A stretch of DNA of 64,000 nt from Pseudomonas pergaminensis (GTDB lineage Bacteria > Pseudomonadota > Gammaproteobacteria > Pseudomonadales > Pseudomonadaceae). The notes below the pieces were generated by a model. That model searched no databases. It saw nothing but the letters and a program-made list of their open reading frames with translations, and had not been told where the DNA came from. Positions 17,194 to 26,400 of the stretch are shown here, piece after piece. Both the position numbers and the translations under genes were made by a program. Every line of letters begins with the position of its first letter. Positions within the stretch are counted from its first letter, which is position 1. The stretch is from assembly GCF_024112395.2 (NCBI RefSeq), contig NZ_CP078013.2:434001-498000 (forward strand). The letters run 5' to 3'.

Positions 17194-17724
17194 TTACTCG
17201 GCGAGGTCCTGCTCCTCAATGGTCTGGTTGTGGTTGGTAAACACGCAGATATCGCCGGCAATGCCCAGGGCCGTCTCGACGATTTCGCGGGCCGACAGGT
17301 CGGTCTTCTTCAGCAGTGCGCTGGCTGCCGCCTGGGCGTAGCCACCGCCGGAACCCATGGCGATCAGGCCATGTTCAGGCTCAACCACATCGCCGTTACC
17401 GGTGATGATCAGGGAAGCGTCTTTGTTGGCAACGGCCAGCATGGCTTCCAGGCGGCTGAGGGAGCGGTCGGTGCGCCATTCTTTGGCAAGTTCGACCGCA
17501 GCGCGCACGAGGTGGCCCTGATGTTTCTCAAGCTGGCCTTCGAAACGCTCGAAGAGGGTGAAGGCGTCGGCAGTCGCGCCGGCAAAGCCTGCGAGCACCT
17601 GGCCGTGGTACAGGCGACGCACTTTCTTGGCGTTGCCTTTCATCACGGTATTACCCAGGGAAACCTGGCCGTCGCCGCCCATGACGACTTTGCCGTGGCG
17701 ACGTACTGAAACGATGGTGGTCAA
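17194..17724 (-). CDS. hslV: HslV, peptidase subunit of the HslUV protease
   Basis: A 176-residue threonine peptidase of the proteasome beta-subunit fold. The start chosen is the TTG at 17724 because the catalytic nucleophile must be the Thr immediately after the initiator Met (mature [19 protein letters not shown]). The in-frame GTG at 17739 would bury that Thr behind five residues and cannot yield an active enzyme without processing; GGAG lies about 11 bases upstream of the TTG. Conserved Lys33-region and [11 protein letters not shown] motifs are intact. It forms a dodecamer capped by HslU hexamers in the cytosol. Confidence 0.97.
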   Translation of the reverse strand: MTTIVSVRRHGKVVMGGDGQVSLGNTVMKGNAKKVRRLYHGQVLAGFAGATADAFTLFERFEGQLEKHQGHLVRAAVELAKEWRTDRSLSRLEAMLAVANKDASLIITGNGDVVEPEHGLIAMGSGGGYAQAAASALLKKTDLSAREIVETALGIAGDICVFTNHNQTIEEQDLAE

Positions 17725-17772
17725 GGGGAGAGTCTCCACGCAGCGGGGCGAAAATGCCCTGATGAAAACTCA

Positions 17773-17800
17773 TATGGGGGTGGCGGGGGGGATTTCAACC
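17773..17800 (-). promoter_or_regulatory. Sigma32 (heat-shock) promoter of hslVU
   Basis: Minus-strand GTTGAAA at 17800-17794 and CCCCATAT at 17780-17773 are separated by 13 bases. They match the sigma32 consensus CTTGAAA-N(11-16)-CCCCATNT at almost every position. The site lies about 50 bp upstream of the hslV start, in keeping with the known heat-shock regulation of hslVU. Confidence 0.85.
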
Positions 17801-17858
17801 GCGGGGGCAGTGTGCGGACGAGTGGTGTTTATCTTTCTGACACGCCATAAAACAAAAT

Positions 17859-17946
17859 GTGGGAGCGGGCTTGCTCGCGAATGCGGTGGGTCAGTCGCCG
17901 AAAATACTGACTGAAATACCGCATTCGCGAGCAAGCCCGCTCCCAC
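17859..17946. repeat. REPIN between hslV and the SPOR gene
   Basis: Inverted arms GTGGGAGCGGGCTTGCTCGC / GCGAGCAAGCCCGCTCCCAC with a central spacer. It is nearly identical in arms to the REPIN at 15704-15790. Confidence 0.9.
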
Positions 17947-17970
17947 ATGGGGTCTGCTGCGCTCTTAGGC

Positions 17971-18672
17971 TCAGCGACTCTGGCGTTGTTGTAACAACAG
18001 GTTGCTAAAGCCCGCGCCAGCCAATTGTTTCTGCGCCACAGTCAGCTGTTCTCGGTTGCTGAACGGCCCAACGAGTACGCGATACCAAGTGGCATCCTTG
18101 ACCGTCCCGGACTCCACCGTCACCGACTGGCCGAGCAGAATGATCTGCGCCCGCACGCGATCCGCATCCGCCTGTTTCGGGAACGAACCCGCTTGCAGGA
18201 AGAACTTGGTCACGGGTGCGGCCTTGGTCTCGGCAACCGGCGGTGCCGGCGGCGGGGTGATCCCGGCCAGTGCGGCCTGGGCGCGTGCCGTGTCGATTTT
18301 CGCCGCTTCGGCAGGGGTAACTGGCGTGGTCGGCACTTGTGGCGTCGGCAGGGTTTTCTCCGGCACGGCGTCAGGCGGCACGATCACTTCCGATTCCGGC
18401 AGCAGCGTATAGAAGTCGTATTTCGGCTTCACCGGTGCGGTCGGGCTTGGCGCAGTCTTGTTCGCTTCGGCCATTTTCGTGGCCTTCTGCTGTTCCTGCT
18501 TGACCCGTTTGACGTCATCGCCCTTGCCCGGATCCAGCTTCATCAGGAACACAATAAACGCGCCGACGGTGAGGCCGATGGCCATCCACAACCAGCCCGG
18601 GATCGGCTTCTTCGCCGGGGCCTGATAGCGGCTGGCGCCGCGCTTGGGTGCGGGTTTTTTCTTGGCAGCCAA
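17971..18672 (-). CDS. SPOR-domain membrane protein (FtsN-like)
   Basis: A 233-residue inner-membrane protein. The start is the TTG at 18672 (MAAKKKPAPKRGASRYQAPAK), one base after the argS stop. A basic cytosolic N-terminus is followed by one transmembrane segment (about 27-44, GWLWMAIGLTVGAFIVFL), a Pro/Ala-rich periplasmic linker with a short motif YDFYTLLPESEV, and a C-terminal SPOR domain (about 155-230, KFFLQAGSFPKQADADRVRAQ ... WYRVLVGPF). SPOR domains bind denuded peptidoglycan at the septum, so a division role like FtsN is likely, although the essential FtsN signature cannot be assigned by eye. It is coupled to argS and followed by a REPIN. Confidence 0.88.
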   Translation of the reverse strand: MAAKKKPAPKRGASRYQAPAKKPIPGWLWMAIGLTVGAFIVFLMKLDPGKGDDVKRVKQEQQKATKMAEANKTAPSPTAPVKPKYDFYTLLPESEVIVPPDAVPEKTLPTPQVPTTPVTPAEAAKIDTARAQAALAGITPPPAPPVAETKAAPVTKFFLQAGSFPKQADADRVRAQIILLGQSVTVESGTVKDATWYRVLVGPFSNREQLTVAQKQLAGAGFSNLLLQQRQSR

Positions 18673-18673
18673 C

Positions 18674-20410
18674 TTACATACGCTCCAGTGTTTCCAGGCC
18701 CAACAGCTCGAGGCCTTGCTTGAGGGTCCGTCCAGCCAGTGCAGCCAAGCGCAGGCGGCTTTGCTTCTGGGCTTCGTCGTCGGCGGTGAGGATCGGGCAG
18801 TTCTCGTAGAAGCTGGAGAACAGGCCGGCGACTTCGTACAGGTAGGTGCACAGGATGTGCGGCGTGCCTTTCTCACCGACGCTGTTCAGCACTTCGCCGA
18901 ATTGCGCCAGCTTGGCGGCCAGATCCTGTTCATGGGGGGCGTCCAGCACGATCTGGCCTTCAACTTCGCTGAAGTCCTTGCCCAGCTTGCGGAACACGCC
19001 AGCCACACGGGTGTAGGCGTACAGCAGGTACGGCGCGGTGTTGCCTTCGAAGTTGAGCATCAGGTCGAAGTTGAAGCTGTAGTCGCTGGTGCGGTGCTTG
19101 GACAGGTCGGCGTATTTGACCGCACCAATGCCCACCACGCGGGCGATGTTGCGCAGGTCGGCCTCGGCCAGCTCCGGGTTCTTTTCCTTCACCAGGCTGT
19201 AGGCACGTTCCTGCGCTTCGGTGAGCAGGTCGATCAGCTTCACGGTGCCGCCGTCGCGGGTCTTGAACGGGCGGCCATCGGCGCCGTTCATGGTGCCGAA
19301 GCCCATGTGCTCCATGTGCATCGGGTGGGTGACGAAACCGGCGCGGCGCGCCACTTCGAACACCTGCTGGAAGTGCAGCGCCTGGCGTTGGTCGACAAAA
19401 TACAAGGCGCGATCAGCCTTGAGCACGCCGCTGCGGTAGCGCACGGCGGCCAGGTCGGTGGTGGCGTAGAGGTAGCCGCCATCGGCCTTGACGATGATCA
19501 CCGGCAGCGGCTCGCCGTCGGCGGTCTTGAATTCTTCGAGGAACACGCACTGTGCGCCGTTGCTCTCTACCAGCAGGCCCTTGGCCTTGAGGTCGTTGAC
19601 CACATTCATCAGGTCGTCGTTGTAAGCGCTTTCGCCCATCACGTCGGCCATGGTCAATTTGACGTTGAGCAGTTCGTAGATTTCCTGGCAGTGAGACAGG
19701 GAAATGTCACGGAAACGGTTCCACAGTGCCAGGCACTCGGCGTCACCGGCTTGTAGCTTGACCACCAGGCCACGGGCGCGGTCGGCGAATTCTTCGGATT
19801 CGTCGAAGCGCTTCTTGGCGGCGCGGTAGAAGTTTTCCAGGTCCGACAGCTCGTTGCTGGTGATCGGGTTTTCTTGCAGGTAAGCCATCAGCATGCCGAA
19901 CTGAGTGCCCCAGTCGCCGACGTGGTTCTGACGGATCACGTCGTCGCCGAGGAACTCCAGGACCCGCGCCGCGCCGTCGCCAATGATGGTTGAGCGCAGG
20001 TGGCCGACGTGCATCTCTTTGGCCAGGTTCGGCGCCGATAGGTCGACGACCACGCGCTGCAGCGGGCCAGCCTTGCGCACGCCGATCCTGGCGTCGGCCA
20101 GGGCGGCATCCAGGCGCGACGCCAGGGCCTGGGTGTTCTGGAAGAAGTTGATAAAGCCCGGGCCGGCGATTTCAGCCTTGGTGACACTCTCGTCGGCAGG
20201 CAGCGCGGCGATGATTTTTTCTGCCAGGTCGCGCGGTTTCATGCCGGCCGGCTTGGACAGCATCATCGCAATGTTGCTGGCAAAGTCACCGTGGGTCTTG
20301 TCGCGGGTGTTTTCCACCTGGATCGCCGGCGACAGGCCTTCAGGCAACACACCTTCGTTGACGAGTTGGGTGAGGGCTTGTTGGATCAGCTGGCGAATGG
20401 TGTCTTTCAT
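18674..20410 (-). CDS. argS: Arginyl-tRNA synthetase
   Basis: A 578-residue class I aminoacyl-tRNA synthetase starting [20 protein letters not shown] at 20410; the upstream in-frame extension includes REP-derived sequence and is not part of the protein. The HIGH motif appears as HVGHLRST in [19 protein letters not shown]. As usual for ArgRS the KMSKS loop is degenerate. The C-terminal DALR anticodon-binding domain ends [12 protein letters not shown]. It charges tRNA-Arg in the cytosol and is followed one base later by the SPOR gene. Confidence 0.98.
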   Translation of the reverse strand: MKDTIRQLIQQALTQLVNEGVLPEGLSPAIQVENTRDKTHGDFASNIAMMLSKPAGMKPRDLAEKIIAALPADESVTKAEIAGPGFINFFQNTQALASRLDAALADARIGVRKAGPLQRVVVDLSAPNLAKEMHVGHLRSTIIGDGAARVLEFLGDDVIRQNHVGDWGTQFGMLMAYLQENPITSNELSDLENFYRAAKKRFDESEEFADRARGLVVKLQAGDAECLALWNRFRDISLSHCQEIYELLNVKLTMADVMGESAYNDDLMNVVNDLKAKGLLVESNGAQCVFLEEFKTADGEPLPVIIVKADGGYLYATTDLAAVRYRSGVLKADRALYFVDQRQALHFQQVFEVARRAGFVTHPMHMEHMGFGTMNGADGRPFKTRDGGTVKLIDLLTEAQERAYSLVKEKNPELAEADLRNIARVVGIGAVKYADLSKHRTSDYSFNFDLMLNFEGNTAPYLLYAYTRVAGVFRKLGKDFSEVEGQIVLDAPHEQDLAAKLAQFGEVLNSVGEKGTPHILCTYLYEVAGLFSSFYENCPILTADDEAQKQSRLRLAALAGRTLKQGLELLGLETLERM

Positions 20411-20474
20411 GGTGTTCTCTTTCGACCGCAAGCGGCGGCGCGCGATGCGCAGGTGGAAAAACTGGGCATTATCC

Positions 20475-20606
20475 GTGGCGAGGGCGGGCTTGCCAACCAT
20501 TCAGACGGGTTGGCGGACCTGCGGGCCTCATCGCGGGCAAGCCCGCTCCCACATTTAAGGCTGTTCACATTTCAAATTGTGGGAGCTGGCTTGCCTGCGA
20601 TGGCCA
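20475..20606. repeat. Cluster of REP sequences between argS and priA
   Basis: A degenerate left arm (GGCGGGCTTGCC near 20484) pairs with GCGGGCAAGCCCGCTCCCAC (20533-20552). It is followed 26 bp later by a separate single REP, GTGGGAGCTGGCTTGCCTGC (20579-20598). The two complete REPs belong to different subtypes and point head to head. This suggests an eroded REPIN next to a solitary REP. Confidence 0.75.
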
Positions 20607-20614
20607 TTTAACGG

Positions 20615-22834
20615 TCAGTACAAATCTACCGGGTCCACATCCAATGACCATCGCACTTGCCGGCCGCTGGGCAGTTGCTCCAGGGCAAGCAACCAGCTAC
20701 TTAATAGCCGATGCATCGGTGCGCGCGAGGTTGCCTGCAAGAGTAGCTGAGCACGATAACGCCCGGCGCGGCGCTCCATAGGCGCGGGCACCGGGCCGAG
20801 CAGTTCGATGCCGCTCAGACCCAGCTCGCCGAGCAAACGTTCGGCGGCGCTGCAGGCTTCATCCAGGAAACCCTCGGCCTGCCCCGGCTTGTGCGCCTCG
20901 GCGCGTAGCAAGGCCAAGTGGGAAAACGGCGGCAAGCCGGCGGCGCGGCGTTCGCTCAGGGCCTGCTCGGCGAAGGCGAAGTAGCCTTGTTCTGTCAGTT
21001 GGATGAGCAGCGGGTGGTCGGCCAGGTGCGTCTGGATAATCACCCGGCCAGGCTCCTCGGCGCGGCCCGCGCGGCCGGCAACCTGCACGATCAACTGCGC
21101 CATGCGTTCGCTGGCGCGGAAGTCCCCGGAGAACAGCCCGCCGTCGGCATCCAGGATCGACACCAGGGTCACCCGTGGAAAATGGTGCCCCTTGGCAAGC
21201 ATCTGCGTGCCGATGAGGATGCACGGCTGGCCTTTCTGGATGGTGGCGAACAGCTGGTTCATCGCGTCCTTGCGCGACGTGCTGTCGCGGTCGACCCGCA
21301 GCACCGGGTAATCCGGGAACAGGATGCCCAGGCGCTCTTCGGCCCGCTCGGTGCCTGCGCCCACCGGTCGCAGGTCGACTTTGCCGCACTGCGGGCAGTG
21401 GCGCGGTACACGCTCCACATGGCCACAGTGATGGCAGCGCAGTTCGCCGTAGCGCTGGTGCACGGTCATGCGCGCGTCGCAGCGCTCGCACTCGGACATC
21501 CAGCCGCAGTCATGGCACAGCAACGTCGGCGCAAAACCACGGCGATTGAGGAACACCAGCACCTGTTGGCCGGCGGCAAGCGTCTGGCCGATGGCTTGTT
21601 GCATCGGCCCGGAAATACCGCTGTCCAGCGGGCGACTTTTAACATCCAGGCGCAGAAAACGTGGCTGCTTGGCGCCGCCCGCGCGCTCGTTCAGGCGTAG
21701 CAGGCCGTAACGACCGGTGTAAGCGTTGTGCAGGCTTTCGAGGGACGGCGTGGCCGAGCCCAGCACGATCGGGATGTCTTCCTGGCGTGCACGCACCAGC
21801 GCCAGGTCGCGGGCGTGATAGCGCAGGCCTTCCTGCTGTTTATAGGAGCCGTCATGCTCCTCGTCGACGATGATCAGCCCAGGGTTTTTCATCGGCGTGA
21901 ACAGCGCCGACCGGGTGCCAATAATAATGTCGGCCTCGCCATCCCGCGCGGCCAGCCATGACTCCAGGCGCTCGCGGTCGTTGACTGCCGAGTGCACCAG
22001 GGCGATACGCGCGTTGAAGCGCTGCTCGAACCGCGCCAGGGTTTGCGGGCCCAGGTTGATCTCGGGGATCAGCACCAGCGCCTGTTTTCCGGCTTGCAGG
22101 GTTTCGCGGATCAACTGCAGATAGACTTCGGTCTTGCCGCTGCCGGTGACGCCGGCCAGCAGGAACGCGTGGAAACTGTCAAAGCCGGCGCGAATCGCCT
22201 CGTAGGCCGCGCGTTGCTCGGGGTTCAGCGGCAGTTCCGGCTGCGCCAGCCAGTGTTCGTGGCGGGCGTCGGGCGCGTGCTTGCGGATTTCCACCTGCAC
22301 CAGGCCCTTGGCGAGCAACAGGTCGAGGCTGTCTTTGCTCAGCATCAGCTTGCTTAATAGCTGGTGAGCCACGCCGTGAGGGTGCTGCGCCAGTGTGGCC
22401 AAGGCTTCACGCTGGCGCGGCGCGCGGGCAATGCGCGGGTCGTCGAGGCGCGCCCCCGGCACCATCGACCAAAAGCGCTCCTGACGCGCTTCGGCCAGTT
22501 CGCCCTGGCGCAACAGCACGGGTAACGCCCAGCTCAGGGTGTCGCCCAGGCTGTGCTGGTAATACTGGGCCGTCCACAGGCACAGCTTGAACAGCGCAGG
22601 CGGTAGCGGTGGGGTGGCGTCAAGGATCGCCAGGGCAGGCTTGAGTTTCTCGGCAGGCACTTCGCTGTGGTCAGAAACTTCCACCAGGATGCCGATCATC
22701 TCTCGGCGCCCGAACGGTACGCGCACGCGCATGCCCGGCTGCAACTGCGCCCGCAGCACGCCGGCCGGGGCCCGGTAATCGAACAGGCGGCGCAGGGGCG
22801 AGGGCAGGGCTAGGCGCAAAATGGCGTCGGGCAC
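20615..22834 (-). CDS. priA: PriA, primosomal replication-restart helicase
   Basis: A 739-residue 3'-5' DNA helicase that recognises stalled forks and reloads the replisome. The N-terminal fork-binding domain covers about 1-105. Walker A is GVTGSGKTEVYLQ near residue 228 and the DEAH-type box is DEEHDGSYKQQ. A zinc-binding insertion of paired Cys motifs (CHDCGWMSECERCD ... CHHCGHVERVPRHCPQCG) splits the helicase lobe. The second helicase lobe includes GTQMLAKGHHFPRVTLV. It is divergent from rpmE, as in many gammaproteobacteria. Confidence 0.98.
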   Translation of the reverse strand: MPDAILRLALPSPLRRLFDYRAPAGVLRAQLQPGMRVRVPFGRREMIGILVEVSDHSEVPAEKLKPALAILDATPPLPPALFKLCLWTAQYYQHSLGDTLSWALPVLLRQGELAEARQERFWSMVPGARLDDPRIARAPRQREALATLAQHPHGVAHQLLSKLMLSKDSLDLLLAKGLVQVEIRKHAPDARHEHWLAQPELPLNPEQRAAYEAIRAGFDSFHAFLLAGVTGSGKTEVYLQLIRETLQAGKQALVLIPEINLGPQTLARFEQRFNARIALVHSAVNDRERLESWLAARDGEADIIIGTRSALFTPMKNPGLIIVDEEHDGSYKQQEGLRYHARDLALVRARQEDIPIVLGSATPSLESLHNAYTGRYGLLRLNERAGGAKQPRFLRLDVKSRPLDSGISGPMQQAIGQTLAAGQQVLVFLNRRGFAPTLLCHDCGWMSECERCDARMTVHQRYGELRCHHCGHVERVPRHCPQCGKVDLRPVGAGTERAEERLGILFPDYPVLRVDRDSTSRKDAMNQLFATIQKGQPCILIGTQMLAKGHHFPRVTLVSILDADGGLFSGDFRASERMAQLIVQVAGRAGRAEEPGRVIIQTHLADHPLLIQLTEQGYFAFAEQALSERRAAGLPPFSHLALLRAEAHKPGQAEGFLDEACSAAERLLGELGLSGIELLGPVPAPMERRAGRYRAQLLLQATSRAPMHRLLSSWLLALEQLPSGRQVRWSLDVDPVDLY

Positions 22835-22951
22835 GCGAGGGTCTCATATAAAGGTAGGCGGTGGCGCAGGGGCGGGAGCCTAGCAGACAGGGGAGGGCTT
22901 GGGTATGCCACGGTTTTCTGATGAAAGGAGGTCTTCAACCGGAAGCGCCGC

Positions 22952-22979
22952 TTGCGCGATTGAAAAGGTCTGGTAGAAT
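22952..22979 (+). promoter_or_regulatory. Sigma70 promoter of rpmE
   Basis: TTGCGC (22952-22957) and TAGAAT (22974-22979) are separated by 16 bases. The predicted start is near 22986, giving a leader of about 60 nt that contains a small hairpin (CGACA ... TGTCG). The hairpin might serve L31 autoregulation, but that is speculation. Confidence 0.6.
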
Positions 22980-23048
22980 CCGCGGCCTAATTACGTGCGG
23001 TATTCGACAATAGTGTCGAGTGGCGGCACGCTAGCCCGAGGAAGTGCC

Positions 23049-23282
23049 ATGAAAGCCGATATCCATCCAGCGTACGAAACCATCGAAGTCACCTGCAGCT
23101 GCGGCAACAAGTTCGAAACCCGTTCGAACCTGTGCAAGCCACTGGGTACTGACGTATGCAACGAGTGCCACCCGTTCTACACCGGTAAGCAGAAAACTCT
23201 GGACACCGGCGGCCGTGTACAGCGCTTCGCAGATCGCTTTGGTGCTTTCGGCAAGAAGCCTGCTGCTACTCCAGCAGAGTAA
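23049..23282 (+). CDS. rpmE: 50S ribosomal protein L31 (zinc-binding type)
   Basis: A 77-residue ribosomal protein beginning [27 protein letters not shown]. The Cys set (CSC at 16/18, then CNECH at 37-40) marks the zinc-containing C+ form rather than the zinc-free paralogue made under zinc starvation. ATG at 23049 follows GAGGAAG. An intrinsic terminator 36 bp after the stop overlaps the start of the next gene. Confidence 0.98.
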   Translation: MKADIHPAYETIEVTCSCGNKFETRSNLCKPLGTDVCNECHPFYTGKQKTLDTGGRVQRFADRFGAFGKKPAATPAE

Positions 23283-23296
23283 GGCCCAAAAGCCTT

Positions 23297-24103
23297 ATGG
23301 GCTTTTGCCAGCTGTTGAAAAAGGCGTCCCTTGTGGGCGCCTTTTTTGTGCCTGGGATTTGGCTTTCAGTCGCCCAGGCCGACGTGTTTTGCCCCGCCCC
23401 GGCCGCCTTGGTCCAGGTGGAGGTGCAGCGTGTGGTGGATGGCGATACCGTACGCCTCAAGGATGGTCGCAGCGTGCGGATGATTGGCCTCAATGCGCCT
23501 GAAACCGGTAAGCGCGGTCGCGCCGACGAGCCTTACGCCGTCGCCGCCCGTCAGCGCTTGCAGGCATTGGTGGACGCCAGCGACCGTCGCGTCGGCCTGG
23601 TTGTTGGGCGTGAGGGAAAGGATCGCTACGGCCGTACCTTGGCCCACCTGTACGGCGCTGAGGGTAAGAATCTTGAGGCGCAGCTGCTGGCTGAAGGCCT
23701 GGGGTTTCAGGTAGGCGTCGCGCCCAATGTTGATCTTGTGGCCTGCCAGCAGGCTGCGGAGAACAGCGCCCGTGAGGCGCGTCTGGGTGTGTGGCGCCAG
23801 TCACCGGTACACAGCGTGGCGCAGCTCAAGCAGTCCGGTTTTGCTTTGGTCAGCGGCCGGGTGAGCAAGATCGAACGCAATCGCGGTGGAATCTGGATCG
23901 AATTGCAGGGCTCACTGGTATTACGCATTGCACCCGAGCTTGTCCGTCAATTCGACGCCGGGTGGCTCAATGGTCTGCAAGGCCAGTCAATCGAGGCCCG
24001 TGGCTGGGTGCAGGATCGCGCCAAGCGTGGCGGCCTGAAAAACGGCCAGGCGCGTTGGCTTCTGCCACTGACCGATCCCAGCATGCTCAAATCGGCGCTT
24101 TAA
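23297..24103 (+). CDS. Thermonuclease-family (SNase-like) secreted or periplasmic protein
   Basis: A protein of up to 268 residues with a signal peptide ending SVAQA. A staphylococcal-nuclease-like domain covers about 38-165: VDGDTVRLKDGRSVRMIGLNAPE with acidic metal ligands and an Arg, then VVGREGKDRYGRTLAHLYGAEG with the second catalytic Arg and Asp region. A C-terminal OB-like extension (about 175-265) has unknown role. The start is uncertain: ATG at 23297 gives MGFCQLLKKASL; TTG at 23315 gives the more typical MKKASLVGAFFVPG. Either way, the rpmE terminator hairpin lies inside the signal-peptide codons. It probably degrades nucleic acids outside the cytoplasm; activity is inferred. Confidence 0.82.
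   Translation: MGFCQLLKKASLVGAFFVPGIWLSVAQADVFCPAPAALVQVEVQRVVDGDTVRLKDGRSVRMIGLNAPETGKRGRADEPYAVAARQRLQALVDASDRRVGLVVGREGKDRYGRTLAHLYGAEGKNLEAQLLAEGLGFQVGVAPNVDLVACQQAAENSAREARLGVWRQSPVHSVAQLKQSGFALVSGRVSKIERNRGGIWIELQGSLVLRIAPELVRQFDAGWLNGLQGQSIEARGWVQDRAKRGGLKNGQARWLLPLTDPSMLKSAL
23318..23347 (+). terminator. rpmE rho-independent terminator embedded in the nuclease signal-peptide region
   Basis: A stem GGCG-T-CCC / GGG-CGCC with loop TTGT is flanked by five A and six T. It lies 36 bp after the rpmE stop but within the N-terminal codons of the downstream gene, so read-through from rpmE should control how much nuclease mRNA is made. Confidence 0.8.
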
Positions 24104-24284
24104 GGAAAAATTGTAGACATTTTTTTAGTCGATTGTGAACAGTTGAGCCCTTGTATCCCGTGGCTCTTGGCCGAAAGTCGTAGCGCAGGGCCCTTGACAC
24201 CCGTGACTGCCCAGTCTTGTGGGGACTTTACGACACGCGTATCCTCGGCGGTCCGTCGACCAACAGTAAAAGCGGAATGCCGAT

Positions 24285-25553
24285 ATGTCTGATTTGAAAA
24301 CTGCCGCTCTCGAATATCATGCCCATCCTCGTCCAGGAAAGCTGAGTGTAGAGCTCACCAAGGCCACTGCCACCGCCCGCGACCTGTCGCTGGCCTACAG
24401 CCCTGGTGTTGCCGAGCCCGTACGTGAAATCGCCCGCGACCCCGAACTGGCGTACAAGTACACCGGCAAAGGCAACCTGGTTGCAGTGATTTCCGATGGC
24501 ACCGCGATCCTCGGCCTGGGTAACCTCGGCCCATTGGCGTCCAAGCCAGTCATGGAAGGTAAAGGCGTGCTGTTCAAGCGCTTCGCCGGCATCGACGTTT
24601 TCGACATCGAAGTCGACTCCGAAAGCCCGCAGGCTTTCATCGACACGGTCAAGCGCATTTCCATCACCTTCGGTGGCATCAACCTGGAAGACATCAAGGC
24701 ACCTGAGTGCTTCGAGATCGAAAAGGCCCTGATCGAACAGTGCGACATTCCGGTATTCCACGATGACCAGCACGGCACCGCGATCGTTACGGCGGCCGGC
24801 ATGATCAACGCCCTGGAAATCGCAGGCAAGACCCTGGCCGACGCACAGATCGTCTGCCTGGGCGCCGGCGCTGCGGCCATCTCCTGCATGAAGTTGCTGG
24901 TGAGCATGGGCGCCAAGCTGGAAAACATCTTCATGGTCGACAGCAAGGGCGTGGTCCAGTCCGAGCGTACCGACCTGAACCAGTACAAGGCGATGTTTGC
25001 CCACGCCACCGACAAGCGCACCCTGGCTGACGCCCTCGACGGCGCAGACGTGTTCGTCGGCCTGTCCGGCCCGAACCTGCTGAGCGCCGAAGGCCTCAAG
25101 TCTATGGCCGCCAACCCGATCGTGTTCGCCTGCTCCAACCCGGACCCAGAGATCTCGCCGGAACTGGCTCACGCCACCCGTAGCGACGTGATCATGGCGA
25201 CCGGCCGTTCGGACTACCCGAACCAGGTCAACAACGTACTGGGCTTCCCGTTCATCTTCCGTGGTGCCCTGGACGTTCGCGCCAAGCGCATCAACGAAGA
25301 GATGAAAGTGGCTGCCGCCAACGCCCTGCGTGAACTGGCCAAGCTGCCAGTGCCTCAGGAAGTGTGCGACGCCTACGGCGGTATCAAGCTGGAATTCGGT
25401 CGTGAGTACATCATCCCGAAACCAATGGACAAGCGCCTGATCACCCTGATCTCCGATGCCGTGGCCAAGGCCGCCATCGAGACCGGCGTGGCCACCCTGC
25501 CGTATCCGAAGCACTACCCGCTGCAAAGCGTGGATGATGTGTTCAACGGCTAA
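24285..25553 (+). CDS. maeB: NADP-type malic enzyme, short form
   Basis: A 422-residue malic enzyme that oxidatively decarboxylates malate to pyruvate, supplying pyruvate and NAD(P)H. The N-terminal domain contains [10 protein letters not shown] and [21 protein letters not shown]. The metal site lies in [15 protein letters not shown] and the Rossmann motif in [16 protein letters not shown]. It ends at FNG without the phosphotransacetylase domain that makes E. coli MaeB about 760 residues, so it is the short form. Its last 49 codons, stop, terminator and REPIN form the first copy of a threefold tandem repeat. Confidence 0.95.
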   Translation: MSDLKTAALEYHAHPRPGKLSVELTKATATARDLSLAYSPGVAEPVREIARDPELAYKYTGKGNLVAVISDGTAILGLGNLGPLASKPVMEGKGVLFKRFAGIDVFDIEVDSESPQAFIDTVKRISITFGGINLEDIKAPECFEIEKALIEQCDIPVFHDDQHGTAIVTAAGMINALEIAGKTLADAQIVCLGAGAAAISCMKLLVSMGAKLENIFMVDSKGVVQSERTDLNQYKAMFAHATDKRTLADALDGADVFVGLSGPNLLSAEGLKSMAANPIVFACSNPDPEISPELAHATRSDVIMATGRSDYPNQVNNVLGFPFIFRGALDVRAKRINEEMKVAAANALRELAKLPVPQEVCDAYGGIKLEFGREYIIPKPMDKRLITLISDAVAKAAIETGVATLPYPKHYPLQSVDDVFNG

Positions 25554-25572
25554 GCCGTTGTAGCGCACCCAC

Positions 25573-25607
25573 AAAAAGCCCCGGCTCTTGCGAGTCGGGG
25601 CTTTTTT
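25573..25607 (+). terminator. maeB rho-independent terminator (copy 1)
   Basis: The stem GCCCCG-G-CTC / GAG-T-CGGGGC with loop TTGC is preceded by five A and followed by six T. Identical copies lie at 25908-25942 and 26243-26277 in the tandem repeat, so maeB transcripts meet up to three terminators in series. Confidence 0.92.
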
Positions 25608-25642
25608 GTGGCGATTCACTTGGGCCTTGTGGAGACCCAAGT

Positions 25643-25730
25643 GTGGGAGCGGGCTTGCCCGCGATAGCGATGGATCAATCAGCTCATGTGGCGCCTGGCA
25701 CACCGCAATCGCGGGCAAGCCCGCTCCCAC
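25643..25730. repeat. REPIN, copy in tandem unit 1
   Basis: Arms GTGGGAGCGGGCTTGCCCGC / GCGGGCAAGCCCGCTCCCAC with a 48-bp spacer. It is the 3' part of the 335-bp unit. Confidence 0.92.
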
Positions 25731-25738
25731 ATTGAACC

Positions 25739-25888
25739 GAGTACATCATCCCGAAACCAATGGACAAGCGCCTGATCACCCTGATCTCCGATGCCGTGGC
25801 CAAGGCCGCCATCGAGACCGGCGTGGCCACCCTGCCGTATCCGAAGCACTACCCGCTGCAAAGCGTGGATGATGTGTTCAACGGCTAA
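25739..25888 (+). pseudogene. Duplicated 3' fragment of maeB (copy 2)
   Basis: The 150 bp are identical to the last 49 codons plus stop of maeB and have no promoter, ribosome site or start codon of their own. They arose with the 335-bp tandem duplication. They are preceded by the unit 1 terminator and REPIN, so they are unlikely to be transcribed from maeB. Confidence 0.93.
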
Positions 25889-25907
25889 GCCGTTGTAGCG
25901 CACCCAC

Positions 25908-25942
25908 AAAAAGCCCCGGCTCTTGCGAGTCGGGGCTTTTTT
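25908..25942 (+). terminator. maeB terminator (copy 2)
   Basis: Exact copy of the hairpin and T-run at 25573-25607, offset by 335 bp. Confidence 0.9.
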
Positions 25943-25977
25943 GTGGCGATTCACTTGGGCCTTGTGGAGACCCACGT

Positions 25978-26065
25978 GTGGGAGCGGGCTTGCCCGCGAT
26001 AGCAATGGATCAATCAGCTCATGTGGCGCCTGACACACCGCAATCGCGGGCAAGCCCGCTCCCAC
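25978..26065. repeat. REPIN, copy in tandem unit 2
   Basis: Same arms as the unit 1 REPIN. The spacer differs at two bases (AGCAATGG and CTGACAC). Confidence 0.92.
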
Positions 26066-26073
26066 ATTGAATC

Positions 26074-26223
26074 GAGTACATCATCCCGAAACCAATGGAC
26101 AAGCGCCTGATCAGCCTGATCTCCGATGCCGTGGCCAAGGCCGCCATCGAGACCGGCGTGGCCACCCTGCCGTATCCGGAGCACTACCCGCTGCAAAGCG
26201 TGGATGATGTGTTCAACGGCTAA
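26074..26223 (+). pseudogene. Duplicated 3' fragment of maeB (copy 3)
   Basis: The third copy of the maeB tail. It carries two substitutions relative to the other copies (ATCAGCCTG for ATCACCCTG, and CCGGAGCAC for CCGAAGCAC), both of which would change amino acids. This fits relaxed selection. No start codon or ribosome site. Confidence 0.93.
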
Positions 26224-26242
26224 GCCGTTGTAGCGCACCCAC

Positions 26243-26277
26243 AAAAAGCCCCGGCTCTTGCGAGTCGGGGCTTTTTT
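26243..26277 (+). terminator. maeB terminator (copy 3)
   Basis: Third identical hairpin and T-run, 670 bp downstream of copy 1. It faces the convergent mrcA gene 150 bp further on. Confidence 0.9.
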
Positions 26278-26312
26278 GTGGCGATTCACTTGGACCTTGT
26301 GGAGACCCACGT

Positions 26313-26400
26313 GTGGGAGCGGGCTTGCCCGCGATAGCGATGTATCAATCAGCTCATGTGGCGCCTGACACACCGCAATCGCGGGCAAGCCCGCTCCCAC
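26313..26400. repeat. REPIN, copy in tandem unit 3
   Basis: Same arms as units 1 and 2, with spacer variant GATGTATC. It ends 8 bp before the end of the triplicated tract. Confidence 0.92.

Noticed and set aside
17740..17970. A possible small gene between hslV and the SPOR gene (frame 17558-17914, plus strand)
   Set aside because: The region is explained by the sigma32 promoter and a REPIN; the frame overlaps hslV antisense and has no ribosome site.
25679..26400. Small minus-strand frames starting MGAGLPAIAV in the maeB repeat region
   Set aside because: They are translations of REPIN arms and of the duplicated maeB tail in antisense; such frames recur wherever a REPIN occurs.
25643..26400. 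Regularly spaced palindromes that could suggest a CRISPR array
   Set aside because: The repeat period is 335 bp, the units contain gene fragments and terminators, the spacers are not unique, and no cas gene is present.
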